Shown piece by piece: positions 1 to 9,108 of a stretch of 64,000 nt of DNA. The position numbers were made by a program, and so were the translations under genes. The notes beneath the pieces were generated by a model. That model searched no databases. It saw only the letters and a list, made by a program, of their open reading frames with translations, and had not been told where the DNA came from. Position 1 is the stretch's first letter; every line of letters starts with the position of its first letter. This DNA comes from UMGS1590 sp963558655 (GTDB lineage Bacteria; Bacillota; Peptococcia; Peptococcales; Peptococcaceae), in NCBI GenBank assembly GCA_963558655.1, contig CAUWHJ010000002.1, positions 62,001-126,000 on the forward strand. The letters are read 5' to 3'.

Positions 1-24
1 TTTGTGGAAACCGCATCGTAAGAC

Positions 25-1065
25 TCACAGCTCAAACATCTCCTTCGTAAACGGCGGATGCAAAATGCCTTTTTCTGTAATAAAACCTGTCACATACGAT
101 GCTGGTGTGCAATCAAAGGCAGGATTAAGAATGGCCGCTTTATCCGTTACCATCGGTTTTTCATACCAAAGGCGACGTACTTCTTCTGGATCGCGCATCT
201 CAATGCGAATGCTTTCACCATTAAGCGCAGAAAAATCAATGGTTGTTGATGGCGTGCATACATAAAATGGAATGCCATGCGTTTTTGCCATCACTGCTAA
301 TGTATAGGTACCAATCTTGTTTGCAAAATCACCGTTGAGTGCCACACGATCACAACCAACAAAAATAGCATCGATAGGATGCGTGGCCAATAACCACCCC
401 ATCATATTATCTGTAATCAGCGTGGTATCAACCCCTTGATAGGTGAGTTCAAACGTTGTCAAACGTGCGCCTTGAAGAATCGGGCGTGTTTCACACGCCA
501 CAACTGATACGGCTTTCCCCTGTTCTTTTGCCCTGTAGACAGGTGCCAATGCCGTCCCATAACTGTTTCCCGTTGCCAAAAGCCCTGCATTGCAATAGGT
601 CATTACTTTAGCACCATCTTTTAACAAGGCCGCACCATAGCAACCAATAGCTTCACCAATCCGACGATCCTCTTCATGAAGAGCATAGGCACGCGCCAGA
701 AGCAACGCTTTGCCATCTTCAACAGACGTCACCTCATCCAACCCATCTGTCATGCGGTTTAAAGCATTCTCTAAATTGACTGCTGTTGGTCTGGCTGTTT
801 CAAGATAGGCTTTAGCCTCAAACACTGCTTGCATAAACGCCGACATATTATTGTACGCCAAATTTTGTGCATACATTGCCAGGCCATACGCCGCCGTAAT
901 GCCAATGAGCGGTGCGCCACGCACCTCAAGGTCGCGAATGGCAACAAAAACCTCTTCTAAGGTTGTCAGCGCACGATACACCAAACGGTTGGGCAATTCT
1001 GTTTGGTTAAGAATGGTAACCTTGTTCTTCGCTTTGTCGTAGCGAATGGTTTTCAAGTGTTCCAT
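25..1065 (-). CDS. mtnA: S-methyl-5-thioribose-1-phosphate isomerase family (MtnA)
   Basis: Aldose-ketose isomerase of the MtnA/eIF2B-like fold, which converts methylthioribose-1-phosphate to the ribulose form in methionine salvage. Family motifs visible are RGAPLIGITAAYG near the N-terminus, the catalytic-cysteine segment TYCNAGLLATG and the aspartate segment VGCDRVALNGDFANKIGT. At 346 aa it has the usual length. An in-frame TTG lies 12 nt upstream, but the GGAGG site overlaps that codon, so the ATG at 1065 is the start. It begins one base after the stop of the upstream phosphorylase gene, so the two are one transcription unit. The partner phosphorylase looks purine-specific rather than MTA-specific, so the true substrate may be another (deoxy)ribose-1-phosphate. 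Confidence 0.9.
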   Translation of the reverse strand: MEHLKTIRYDKAKNKVTILNQTELPNRLVYRALTTLEEVFVAIRDLEVRGAPLIGITAAYGLAMYAQNLAYNNMSAFMQAVFEAKAYLETARPTAVNLENALNRMTDGLDEVTSVEDGKALLLARAYALHEEDRRIGEAIGCYGAALLKDGAKVMTYCNAGLLATGNSYGTALAPVYRAKEQGKAVSVVACETRPILQGARLTTFELTYQGVDTTLITDNMMGWLLATHPIDAIFVGCDRVALNGDFANKIGTYTLAVMAKTHGIPFYVCTPSTTIDFSALNGESIRIEMRDPEEVRRLWYEKPMVTDKAAILNPAFDCTPASYVTGFITEKGILHPPFTKEMFEL

Positions 1066-1066
1066 A

Positions 1067-1852
1067 TTAACCTCCAATTTCGCGGATGAAATCTGATACC
1101 ATCACCTTGAACATTGGCTGTGCTTGACGGCCAGCTTCCAACACTTCTTCCGTCAATTTTTCACCAAGCACGCCCGCCGCCATATTGCTAATAAGCGAGA
1201 TGCCACATACACGCATATTAAGCTGGCGTGCAGTGATTACCTCCGGCACCGTTGACATACCAACAGCATCAGCGCCAAGGGTACGAAAAGCACGAATTTC
1301 CGCCGGTGTTTCATAGCTTGGTCCCGTCACGCCAATATAGACACCGGTATGCAGCGTCACCGGATAAGCACTAGCGATACGCTTAAAGATCTCGATATAC
1401 TCACGATCGTAGGCAAACGTCATATCAGGAAAACGAACACAGTCCTCTTGTTTTGGGCCAATCAACGGATTGGTACCCATAAAATTGATATGGTCGTCAA
1501 TCAACATAAAATTGCCTGCATGATAGGATAAATTGATGCCCCCAGAGGCGTTCGTGACAATCAGCGATTCTACACCAAGCCTATGCAGAAGTTTAACCGG
1601 CCGCACCACATCTTCCATGGCATAGCCTTCATAGTAGTGCAAACGCCCCTGCATGGCAACCACCGGAACGCCTTCGATTGTACCAAAAAGAAAGCGTCCA
1701 ATATGCCCTGGAGCGGTAGACACCTTCATGCCCTCGATGTCCTTATAAGCCAACTGCCCTTCAACCGTCATCATCTCTTCAATAATATCATTTAATCCGG
1801 AACCTAAAATGATACCGATTTTTGCATAATTCCGCCATTTTTCCATATTCAT
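1067..1852 (-). CDS. punA: Purine nucleoside phosphorylase (trimeric PNP family)
   Basis: Phosphorolysis of purine nucleosides to free base and (deoxy)ribose-1-phosphate in the cytoplasm. Seen: phosphate-loop segment ILGSGLND, GHIGRFLFG, GRLHYYEGY, TNASGG, the base-binding Glu in GPSYETPAEIRA and an Asn in LISNMAAG. The Asn at that position is the family signature for 6-oxopurine (inosine/guanosine) specificity; methylthioadenosine phosphorylases carry Asp. An upstream GTG is possible, but AAAGGAG lies 8 nt before the ATG at 1852, which I choose. It is followed directly by the mtnA-type gene, suggesting that the ribose-1-phosphate product is isomerised by the neighbour. Confidence 0.9.
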   Translation of the reverse strand: MNMEKWRNYAKIGIILGSGLNDIIEEMMTVEGQLAYKDIEGMKVSTAPGHIGRFLFGTIEGVPVVAMQGRLHYYEGYAMEDVVRPVKLLHRLGVESLIVTNASGGINLSYHAGNFMLIDDHINFMGTNPLIGPKQEDCVRFPDMTFAYDREYIEIFKRIASAYPVTLHTGVYIGVTGPSYETPAEIRAFRTLGADAVGMSTVPEVITARQLNMRVCGISLISNMAAGVLGEKLTEEVLEAGRQAQPMFKVMVSDFIREIGG

Positions 1853-1864
1853 AAGAAACACTCC

Positions 1865-1899
1865 TTTTACAAAAGAAAGCGCACATAAGGTGCGCTTTC
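1865..1899 (-). terminator. Terminator after ftsX
   Basis: A perfect 10-bp stem (1875-1884 with 1890-1899, loop 1885-1889) begins 10 bases after the ftsX stop. On the minus strand it is followed by TTTTG. It separates the long yhbY-ftsX operon from the phosphorylase gene. Confidence 0.75.
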
Positions 1900-1908
1900 C
1901 ACAAAATC

Positions 1909-2799
1909 TTAAATCTTCAAATGCTTTCTAACTGCAAAAACGCTGCCCAAAGCACCCAACACAATACCAACAACAACATTTCCAATGCCAAGAATCGCCA
2001 TCATTAAACGATTATTCAACAGTGGCAAGAACGGCAAATTCGTGCTGATATAGTCATAGAGTTGTTCATAGCCCCAATAAACGCAAATTGCTGCAATCAG
2101 TGCCCCAAGTGCCCCCAATATGATACCCTCAATAAAGAAGGGCATACGGATAAAACTATTTTTTGCACCAACCAACTTCATAATCTGAATTTCATCGCGG
2201 CGACTGTTCACCGTCAACTGAATGGTAATATTGATTAAAAACAGCGTTGCTAAAATCATCAGAACAATAACCAACACACCAACCAAAGCTGCTGAACGGT
2301 TAAAATTAACCACATTATCAACGAGGTCCTGACCATAATTGATGCTGTCAACAATCTTTTCGCCTGCAAGCAATTCAGCAATGGTTTCAATGTTTGCCGG
2401 ATCGTCTACGGTAATCTGAAAAGAATCCGGCAATGGATTTTCATCACCGATGCTTTCTTTCACGTCCAGCTCACTGTCGGACATCTGTTCATCCAGCGAA
2501 TTAAGCGCTTCTTCCTTGCTCACATACACCACATCATCAACGTGTTCTGTTTTCTCCAGCTTTTCCATTAACGCAGTGTTTTTTTCCGGGTCAGAAGGCT
2601 GTTTTAAGAAAGCCACCACACGCAGCTGATCTTCAATATTCTTGGTCGCATTATAGCTATTGGCTGCTACCAAAGAAGCTACACTAAGCAGCGTTAACGT
2701 AATGGCAATGGTCAATATTGTTAAAAATGAAAACAGCTTATGGCGCGTAATCTGACGCAAACTGTCACGGAGCGTATATTTAGTTTTCGTGAGGAACAT
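1909..2799 (-). CDS. ftsX: Cell division protein FtsX
   Basis: Membrane half of the FtsEX complex, which couples ATP hydrolysis to activation of periplasmic or extracellular peptidoglycan hydrolases. The 296 residues show a short cytoplasmic N-terminus, TM1 at about 22-45, an extracellular domain of about 125 residues, then three membrane segments at about 170-195, 225-245 and 265-288, the standard FtsX topology. The start overlaps the end of ftsE by 20 bp. The coiled-coil M23 peptidase at 9454-10677 is a plausible client (inference). It is the last gene of the operon. Confidence 0.95.
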   Translation of the reverse strand: MFLTKTKYTLRDSLRQITRHKLFSFLTILTIAITLTLLSVASLVAANSYNATKNIEDQLRVVAFLKQPSDPEKNTALMEKLEKTEHVDDVVYVSKEEALNSLDEQMSDSELDVKESIGDENPLPDSFQITVDDPANIETIAELLAGEKIVDSINYGQDLVDNVVNFNRSAALVGVLVIVLMILATLFLINITIQLTVNSRRDEIQIMKLVGAKNSFIRMPFFIEGIILGALGALIAAICVYWGYEQLYDYISTNLPFLPLLNNRLMMAILGIGNVVVGIVLGALGSVFAVRKHLKI

Positions 2800-3478
2800 C
2801 TAAGCAATACCCTCCATTCGTACTATCACGCACAATGCGTCCATTTGACAAGGTCACAACACGATGTGGGTGTTTGTCAACAAGCAATTCATCGTGCGTA
2901 GCCATAATGACAGTCGTGCCAATGTTGTTAATGGCTTCAAACAAGCGAAAGATTTCTTCGCCATGATACGGGTCTAAATTCCCAGTAGGTTCATCGGCAA
3001 TAACAATCTGTGGCTTATTAACAATAGCACGCGCAATAGCCACACGCTGTTGCTCACCGCCAGAAAGTTCATGCGGATAATGATCTTTGCGATCTATCAA
3101 TTCAACAAATGTTAGCGCTTCGCGTGTACGCTTGATGACTTCACGACGAGGCAAACCAATGCACTCACACGCAAAAGCAACATTTTCATAAGCCGAACGA
3201 TCTTCCAACAAACGAAAGTTTTGAAAAACAAAGCCTATTTTTCGTCGATAGTAAGGCAAACGACGTTTTCTCAGTTTCGCTAAATCAATACCGTCCACGC
3301 GAATGGTTCCTGATGTAGGTACAAGTTCGCGCAAGAGCAACTTAGCAAACGTTGATTTTCCGGCACCACTTTCACCAACGATATATACAAATTCGCCAGC
3401 ATCGATTTGCAAATTGATATCCACCAACCCCATGGTGCCGTTTTTGAAGGTATGGCCAGCATTGGTAAAATATATCAT
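2780..3478 (-). CDS. ftsE: Cell division ATP-binding protein FtsE
   Basis: Cytoplasmic ABC ATPase partner of FtsX. Motifs seen: Walker A GESGAGKST, Q-loop VFQNFRLL, signature LSGGEQQRVAIARA, Walker B VIADEPTGNLD and the H-loop in ATHDELLV. This order and the LSGGEQ signature are typical of FtsE. A GTG four codons upstream is possible, but it overlaps the GGAG site, so the ATG at 3478 is preferred. It follows dapL by 25 nt and overlaps ftsX. Confidence 0.95.
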   Translation of the reverse strand: MIYFTNAGHTFKNGTMGLVDINLQIDAGEFVYIVGESGAGKSTFAKLLLRELVPTSGTIRVDGIDLAKLRKRRLPYYRRKIGFVFQNFRLLEDRSAYENVAFACECIGLPRREVIKRTREALTFVELIDRKDHYPHELSGGEQQRVAIARAIVNKPQIVIADEPTGNLDPYHGEEIFRLFEAINNIGTTVIMATHDELLVDKHPHRVVTLSNGRIVRDSTNGGYCLDVPHEN

Positions 3479-3503
3479 GAATGTATTCACTCCGAAATAA
3501 ATA

Positions 3504-4691
3504 TTATTGCAAAATCGCTTTCAAACGATCCATTGCTTCACGAGTGCGTTCAGGGGTATTAAAAGCAGTAAGACGGAAGAAGCCTTCACCATTTTTCCCA
3601 AAGCCTTCCCCTGGTGTACCAACAACCTGTGCTTTTTCCAAGAGAAAATCAAAGAATTCCCAAGAGCTCATGCCTTTAGGGCATTTCAGCCAAACATATG
3701 GAGAATAATGGCCGCCGGTATAGTAAATGCCCAATTCGTCCAAGGTATCAGCAATAATTTTAGCGTTAGCCTGATAGCCTTCGATATTTTCCATAATTTC
3801 TGCATAGCCCTCTTCAGTGAATACAGCCTCTGCTGCTTTTTGAACAATATATGGCGTACCGTTAAATTTAGTAGATTGACGGCGGAACCACATATCCTTC
3901 AGCGACTGCCCATCACGCACCAGTTCTTTTGGCACAACGGTATAGCTGCAACGCGTTCCCGTAAAACCAGCCGTCTTACTTAAAGAAGCAATTTCAATGG
4001 CACACGTTTTTGCCCCAGGAATCGCAAAAATGGTGCGTGGCAGCGCTGTATCATGTGCAAAAACTTCGTAAGCGCTGTCAAAGAAAATAACCGCGCCTTG
4101 TGCGTTCGCAAAATCCACCCATGCCTGCAACTGTTCCTTGTTATAGCAAGCGCCAGTTGGATTATTTGGGGAGCAGAGATAGATGATTTCTGCCTTTTCC
4201 GTAATATCTAAGTCCTCAGGCATTGGTAGGAAGTTGTTGCTTTCATTGGCGTTCAAAAAGCTCACCTTGCGGCCATCCATCACATTCGTATCAAGATAGA
4301 CTGGATACACTGGGTCTGGAATGACAACATGGCAATTTTTATCGAAAATATCTAAAATATTGGCAATGTCACTTTTTGCCCCATCGCTAACGAACACTTC
4401 ATCAGCATCAATCTGGGCACCCAGTTTACTATAATAGTCAGCAATGGCTTCACGCAAAAATCCATACCCTTGTTCTGGACCATAGCCCATAAAAGTCTCT
4501 GCTTGAGCGTTTTCATCAACAGCATCATGCAGTGCCTTGATAACGCTCTTTACCAAAGGCTTGGTAACATCGCCAATCCCAAGCTTAATAATATCTGCTT
4601 CCGGATGGGCTTCAGAATAGACGCGTACTTTTTCTGCAACAGTGGAGAAAAGATAGTTGTTCTTCAGGTTTGCATAATTGGTGTTAATCAT
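3504..4691 (-). CDS. dapL: LL-diaminopimelate aminotransferase
   Basis: PLP enzyme (class I/II aminotransferase fold) that makes LL-diaminopimelate directly from tetrahydrodipicolinate, bypassing the succinylase and acetylase routes for lysine and peptidoglycan DAP. Family features: N-terminus MINTNYANLK and NYLFSTVAEKV, the GIGDVTKPL segment, LCSPNNPTGA, and the PLP lysine in SLSKTAGFTGTRCSY. I choose the ATG at 4691 because AAAGG abuts the upstream ATG (4700), leaving no room, and DapL proteins normally begin at this motif. It lies 28 nt after the lipid kinase gene in the same operon as murI, another wall-precursor enzyme. Confidence 0.93.
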   Translation of the reverse strand: MINTNYANLKNNYLFSTVAEKVRVYSEAHPEADIIKLGIGDVTKPLVKSVIKALHDAVDENAQAETFMGYGPEQGYGFLREAIADYYSKLGAQIDADEVFVSDGAKSDIANILDIFDKNCHVVIPDPVYPVYLDTNVMDGRKVSFLNANESNNFLPMPEDLDITEKAEIIYLCSPNNPTGACYNKEQLQAWVDFANAQGAVIFFDSAYEVFAHDTALPRTIFAIPGAKTCAIEIASLSKTAGFTGTRCSYTVVPKELVRDGQSLKDMWFRRQSTKFNGTPYIVQKAAEAVFTEEGYAEIMENIEGYQANAKIIADTLDELGIYYTGGHYSPYVWLKCPKGMSSWEFFDFLLEKAQVVGTPGEGFGKNGEGFFRLTAFNTPERTREAMDRLKAILQ

Positions 4692-4719
4692 TGTCTTCAT
4701 TCCTTTCTTTTCTCATAAC

Positions 4720-5619
4720 TCAATCAGGGAAAACCAGTTGAATGTTTTTTTCATGCAAAGCAATGGTAACTTCTTCAAAATCGCCAGCATACTCTCCATC
4801 CAAGGTCCATGGCAATGGTTTTGCCGCTGTAATTTTAAAAGAACGACCACTAATACTACGAATGCAGTCATTATCATAATGGCGGACATTGAGAGAATGT
4901 ACAATTTTTTGCAAATCAATCGGCGTTACCGGACGTCGAATAAGTGTTAGTTCAAACCGCCCATCGGTCAACATATTCTTATCTTCATCGTCAAACTGCA
5001 ACAAACCACCAATGGATTTTGAATTAGACACTGCCACCATAATGAAATTGCCTTCTATGACTTCTTTGTCATCAATGACGATTTTCAAAGAAAAAACATC
5101 TGAAAGATCGGTCAGATTCTTGGAAGCCTCAATGTAATAAGCATATTTTCCAAGAAGATTTTTCAAATACTGCGGCGTGCCATAAGAAACTTCTGTAAAA
5201 GCGCCGGCTGCTGCCACATAGCTGAAGATGGCACCGTTGAACATACCAAAGTCATAATCATGCGGCACCGAATCCAGCACCACATCTGCAGCCAACTGTA
5301 CGTCATTAGGAATCCCTAAAGACCTTGCGAAATCATTAACCGTACCGGCCGGAATGCAAGCAATCGGTGCATATTCTTCATCACTGGCTGCTATGCCACG
5401 CAAAATTTCATTGAGCGTACCATCTCCGCCACATGAAATAATCAAATCATACCCTACGCCATGATGCTGGATATAATCCTTCGCATCATTGGCTTTTTGG
5501 GTAATGTATACTGTCGTCACATAACCTCGTGCATTGAATTTACTAAGAATATCAATTAAGTTTTCCTTGATCGCCATTTTTCCAGCGTTCGGGTTTACAA
5601 TGAACAATGCTTTTTTCAT
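4720..5619 (-). CDS. YegS/BmrU-type lipid (diacylglycerol) kinase
   Basis: Member of the diacylglycerol kinase catalytic family. The N-terminal ALFIVNPNAGK and the nucleotide-binding SCGGDGTLNEILRG with GTVNDFARSLGIP are diagnostic. The family phosphorylates diacylglycerol or related lipids; in Gram-positives (DgkB) this recycles diacylglycerol released during lipoteichoic acid synthesis. No membrane segment, so a peripheral cytoplasmic protein. The reading frame stays open 35 codons upstream, but AAGGGG precedes the ATG at 5619, which sits one base after the murI stop. Exact substrate unproven. Confidence 0.85.
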   Translation of the reverse strand: MKKALFIVNPNAGKMAIKENLIDILSKFNARGYVTTVYITQKANDAKDYIQHHGVGYDLIISCGGDGTLNEILRGIAASDEEYAPIACIPAGTVNDFARSLGIPNDVQLAADVVLDSVPHDYDFGMFNGAIFSYVAAAGAFTEVSYGTPQYLKNLLGKYAYYIEASKNLTDLSDVFSLKIVIDDKEVIEGNFIMVAVSNSKSIGGLLQFDDEDKNMLTDGRFELTLIRRPVTPIDLQKIVHSLNVRHYDNDCIRSISGRSFKITAAKPLPWTLDGEYAGDFEEVTIALHEKNIQLVFPD

Positions 5620-5620
5620 G

Positions 5621-6418
5621 TCAATTTCCCCTTGCATTTTCCAAATGTGCGCGTTCGAGAATCGGACGATATTTTTCAAACGGTGCTTCAACACCACTTT
5701 CAAAGAAACGGATGCGTTCCTCAAGTGATTTTTTCACATACCGACCGTTCTCAATCATCGTTGCCAAATAATTGACCGTTCCACTATTCCCATCAATCAC
5801 CGGAATAGTGCAACCTGTTAACTGTAACACAATACGGCTGATAAGTGTTTTATAAAAGGTAAAATGTGTGCAACCAAGCACCACTGAACATGTATGTTGC
5901 AAATCGCAAGCAGTGAAAGCATCTCGCAAATACGCTTCAACTTCCGCACCTTCAAACACGCCTTGCTCAGCAAAGGTAACCAGGCGTTGCAGTGGCACTT
6001 CCTCCACATTGTCCATCACCCCCAAACGATGGATCAATGTGTCGAGTTTTTCCAATTTTAGCGTCAGTTCCGTTGCGGTAACGATAATTTTTTGTCTGTC
6101 ATCGTTTCCCAGAATCGTTGATGCCACCTTAACCGCCGGTTCCATGCCCAAAATCGGAAAATCATATTTATTTCGCAGATATTTTGCAGCAGCACTTGTA
6201 GCGGTATTGCAGGCCAAAACCACGATGTCGGCGCCTTCTTTGCGTAAAAATCCAACAGCATCGTCCACAAAACCAATGATGTCTTCTTTTGTTTTTTTCC
6301 CATAAGGCACGTGCGCCGAATCCGCATAAAACAGAAAATCTGTCGTTGGTAATTGACAGGTTGCTTTTTCTAACACGGAAACGCCACCGATTCCAGAATC
6401 GAAAAATCCTACTGTCAA
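5621..6418 (-). CDS. murI: Glutamate racemase
   Basis: Cofactor-independent racemase that supplies D-glutamate for peptidoglycan. Both catalytic cysteine motifs are present: VLACNTATSAA and VLGCTHFTFY, with the substrate loop FFDSGIGGVSVL at the N-terminus and YADSAHVPYG. An ATG at 6433 overlaps the rsfS stop, but GGAGG lies downstream of it and is 8 nt from the TTG at 6418, so a TTG start is preferred. The protein is then 265 aa, the normal length. Operon-mate of dapL. Confidence 0.92.
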   Translation of the reverse strand: MTVGFFDSGIGGVSVLEKATCQLPTTDFLFYADSAHVPYGKKTKEDIIGFVDDAVGFLRKEGADIVVLACNTATSAAAKYLRNKYDFPILGMEPAVKVASTILGNDDRQKIIVTATELTLKLEKLDTLIHRLGVMDNVEEVPLQRLVTFAEQGVFEGAEVEAYLRDAFTACDLQHTCSVVLGCTHFTFYKTLISRIVLQLTGCTIPVIDGNSGTVNYLATMIENGRYVKKSLEERIRFFESGVEAPFEKYRPILERAHLENARGN

Positions 6419-6432
6419 TATGGCCACCTCCA

Positions 6433-6786
6433 TTACTCTACAAGTAAATCAGAAACATCAATACGTTCTGCATCTCCCCAGAGCGCATCTAAGTTATAAT
6501 ACGCACGCGTTTCCGCTTGAAAAAGATGTACAATCACATCACCAGTATCAATCAGCAACCAGTCGCCCACTTCCTTTCCTTCTACACGGAAAAAATGACT
6601 TGATGTCAGTTGTTGATTCAATTCTTCTAATTTGCGGCAAATCATGTCTGCGTGCGGTTTATTCATAATCGTCGCAATGATAAAATAATCTGCAAGATAG
6701 GTAATGCCGTGCATATCCAGCACTGTAATATCCTCGCATTTATTCATATCCATCAAACGAACAAATTCTTCAATGGTTTTGTTCAT
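6433..6786 (-). CDS. rsfS: Ribosomal silencing factor RsfS
   Basis: RsfS/YbeB/DUF143 family; binds uL14 on the 50S subunit and blocks subunit joining when nutrients are short. The 117-residue protein matches family length and shows DMHGITYLADYFIIAT and WLLIDTGDVIVHLF, the conserved core. It is immediately downstream of yqeK, whose stop lies inside its ribosome-binding region (AAGGAGTAG), the usual Firmicutes arrangement. Confidence 0.95.
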   Translation of the reverse strand: MNKTIEEFVRLMDMNKCEDITVLDMHGITYLADYFIIATIMNKPHADMICRKLEELNQQLTSSHFFRVEGKEVGDWLLIDTGDVIVHLFQAETRAYYNLDALWGDAERIDVSDLLVE

Positions 6787-6795
6787 AGAAGCTAT

Positions 6796-7356
6796 CTACT
6801 CCTTGCTTAAAATTTTATTTCTGCACTTTATCATGTCTTCGTGAATAATCTTACGCTTCTCCAATAAATAGAGCGCGGTTCTATCGATGATTTCTACCAT
6901 GCATTCGTCTAAATCGTTAAGGGCGCACTCAAGAAGCCCATCAAGATTTGGCGTTTTACGTCCCGGCTCTATATAATCAGCAATAAAAATAATCTTAGCG
7001 AGCACATCCATATCTGGATGCCCCGTCGTATGAAAGCGCACAGCTTGCAAAATATCTTCTGCATCAACAATACCTTCTGCTTTAAGCACATAAGACGCCA
7101 CCGGTCCATGCAGCACCTGCGGCATCAAAAGGTCTTCACGGCTGGTGAGTAATCTCTGTTCCACCGCAATTTTTATCTGTTCCTGTTTGCTGTATTCCTT
7201 GCAATAATCGTGTAAAATACCTGCTGTATAAGCCTTTTCTTCATCCACGCTGTGTGCTTTGGCAAGCTCCACCGCTGTTTGTGCGACACGCACTGAATGA
7301 GTATAACGTTTTTCAGAAAGCTGTTGTTTTATCAAATCTTCGAGAGCCATTATCAT
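6796..7356 (-). CDS. yqeK: YqeK HD-domain hydrolase (probable symmetrical Ap4A hydrolase)
   Basis: HD-superfamily phosphohydrolase. Metal-ligand motifs are visible: RYTHSVRVAQTAVEL, GILHDYCKEY and the later H of VRFHTTGHPDM with FIADYIEPGR, all hallmarks of YqeK, a family shown to cleave diadenosine tetraphosphate to ADP. Several in-frame starts exist; the ATG at 7356 overlaps the nadD stop by one base (TGATG) and suggests translational coupling. The GTG codons just upstream cannot be excluded. Confidence 0.9.
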   Translation of the reverse strand: MIMALEDLIKQQLSEKRYTHSVRVAQTAVELAKAHSVDEEKAYTAGILHDYCKEYSKQEQIKIAVEQRLLTSREDLLMPQVLHGPVASYVLKAEGIVDAEDILQAVRFHTTGHPDMDVLAKIIFIADYIEPGRKTPNLDGLLECALNDLDECMVEIIDRTALYLLEKRKIIHEDMIKCRNKILSKE

Positions 7357-7955
7357 CACCACTCATATAATTGATGCTTTTCAATATAGTTTTGCACCGC
7401 TGGTGCCAAACAATCCGCTACTGATTCTTTGGCTTGCAAGCGTTGACGAACCATTGTTGACGAAACGGGCAATGTATGCAACGCAAGATGATGCACATCA
7501 TAAACACTTTGGTGCACAATTTTTTTCGTTTCCTCAGACATAAAGAGCTTTCGTCCCGGACGGTCTATAACAATAAACTGAACCATTTGCAGCAAATCAC
7601 GCCAACGATACCATGTTTCAATATCGTTAAAAGCATCAACGCCCACAATATAGTATAAAACATCATCGGGGTATATATCAGAAAAATGCAGCACAGTGTG
7701 ATAGGTATAAGAAGGCGTCTCCTGCTCACTTTCATAAGTCGATACTTCAAAATGCGGTTCTTCTGCCACCGCCAATTTTGTCATCGCCAGACGGTCTCTA
7801 TAAGAAGTCATGTGCGCTTTATGTTTATGCGGCGGAATATAAGATGGAATAAACACCACCTTGTCCAACTGCATTTGTTCACAAAGTTGGTTAATCATAT
7901 CCACATGGCCCAAATGAATAGGGTCAAAGGTGCCACCAAACAAACCAATCTGCAA
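7356..7955 (-). CDS. nadD: Nicotinate-nucleotide adenylyltransferase
   Basis: Converts nicotinate mononucleotide to deamido-NAD. The nucleotidyltransferase signature GLFGGTFDPIHLGHV is at the very N-terminus and the C-terminal HTLPVSSTMVRQRL carries the ISST/R-type motif. Length 199 aa is normal. The start is TTG, with GGGGAGG 8 nt upstream. It is followed by yqeK with a one-base overlap, as in many Bacillota. Confidence 0.95.
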   Translation of the reverse strand: MQIGLFGGTFDPIHLGHVDMINQLCEQMQLDKVVFIPSYIPPHKHKAHMTSYRDRLAMTKLAVAEEPHFEVSTYESEQETPSYTYHTVLHFSDIYPDDVLYYIVGVDAFNDIETWYRWRDLLQMVQFIVIDRPGRKLFMSEETKKIVHQSVYDVHHLALHTLPVSSTMVRQRLQAKESVADCLAPAVQNYIEKHQLYEW

Positions 7956-7975
7956 CGCTTTTTCCTCCCCTGCTT

Positions 7976-9082
7976 CTACATCAGTCCGAGATTATCACGA
8001 TGAATCACTTCGTCTTCACTGTAATCCAAATATTTTTCATAAATGCACTGCGTTTTCAATCCCTTAATTCGACCGATAAACAGCGATGAATAGTTTGAAA
8101 TGCCTTTAGCAAAACGATGCCCCGATTCGTCAGCCACTGCCACAATAGCACCTCGTTCAAAATCCCCTTCTACGGCTATAATTCCACTCGGCAATAGCGA
8201 TCGACCTTTTTCCTGTAAAGCACGTTTTGCACCATTATCAACAATAAGCACGCCCTCGGCTTCAGAACCATAAAGAATCCATGATTTACGTGCGTGAAGC
8301 GGACGATGAGTGGCTTTGAACAAAGTGCCAATACGCGCGCCGGAAATAATCTCAGGCAAGGCTTTCACATCATCACGTGAGGCAATAACCATTTCAATAC
8401 CAGCATTTGTAGCAATTTTTGCCGCATCAATCTTGGTTTTCATGCCGCCTGTTCCCACCTTGGATACAGCAGTTCCTGCCATTGTTTCGACATCTTCATT
8501 GATTTTTTCAACCACATCAATTTTCTTGGCAGTTTTATCAATAAAAGGATTCCCTGTATACAAACCATCAATATCCGTAAACAGCACCGCAATATCCGCA
8601 TCAGCAAGAACAGCAACCAAAGCAGCCAACGTATCATTATCACCAAACTTAATCTCATCATTGGCAACACTGTCGTTTTCATTGACAATAGGAATCACAC
8701 CGAGTTTAAGCAGTTCAAGAATAGTATTGCGTGCATTCAAAAAACGCTTTCTCAATTTAATATCTTCGCGCGTCAACAACAACTGTGCCGACATTTGCCC
8801 ATACTCAAGAAAGTTTTTTTCGTAAATATGCAAGAGCAATCCTTGGCCAATGGCTGCCATCGCCTGCTTTTCGCTGATGGTCAGGGATTTATCCTGGAGA
8901 TTCATGCGAAACTTGCCAACACCAACTGCACCAGACGTGACAAGAATCACTTCATTGCCTTCATTTTTCAAATCTGTCAATGCTGCACACAACTTGTCTA
9001 TGAACCGCAGATTGATGGTACCATTTTCATGCGTAACCGAACTGGTTCCCACCTTCACCACAATACGTTTATGTCTGCCCAT
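7976..9082 (-). CDS. proB: Glutamate 5-kinase with PUA domain
   Basis: First step of proline biosynthesis: ATP-dependent phosphorylation of glutamate. The N-terminal amino-acid kinase domain (about 1-255) has VVKVGTSSVT, VTSGAVGVG, NENDSVANDEIKFGDND and the GTGGMKTKIDAA loop. A C-terminal PUA domain occupies about 275-360, giving the full-length form. The proA partner is not in the window, so the phosphorylated product must be reduced by an enzyme encoded elsewhere. ATG at 9082 is preferred to the adjacent GTG; the ribosome-binding site is weak. Confidence 0.94.
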   Translation of the reverse strand: MGRHKRIVVKVGTSSVTHENGTINLRFIDKLCAALTDLKNEGNEVILVTSGAVGVGKFRMNLQDKSLTISEKQAMAAIGQGLLLHIYEKNFLEYGQMSAQLLLTREDIKLRKRFLNARNTILELLKLGVIPIVNENDSVANDEIKFGDNDTLAALVAVLADADIAVLFTDIDGLYTGNPFIDKTAKKIDVVEKINEDVETMAGTAVSKVGTGGMKTKIDAAKIATNAGIEMVIASRDDVKALPEIISGARIGTLFKATHRPLHARKSWILYGSEAEGVLIVDNGAKRALQEKGRSLLPSGIIAVEGDFERGAIVAVADESGHRFAKGISNYSSLFIGRIKGLKTQCIYEKYLDYSEDEVIHRDNLGLM

Positions 9083-9108
9083 CACTTGTGTCCACCCAAT
9101 TTCTTATT

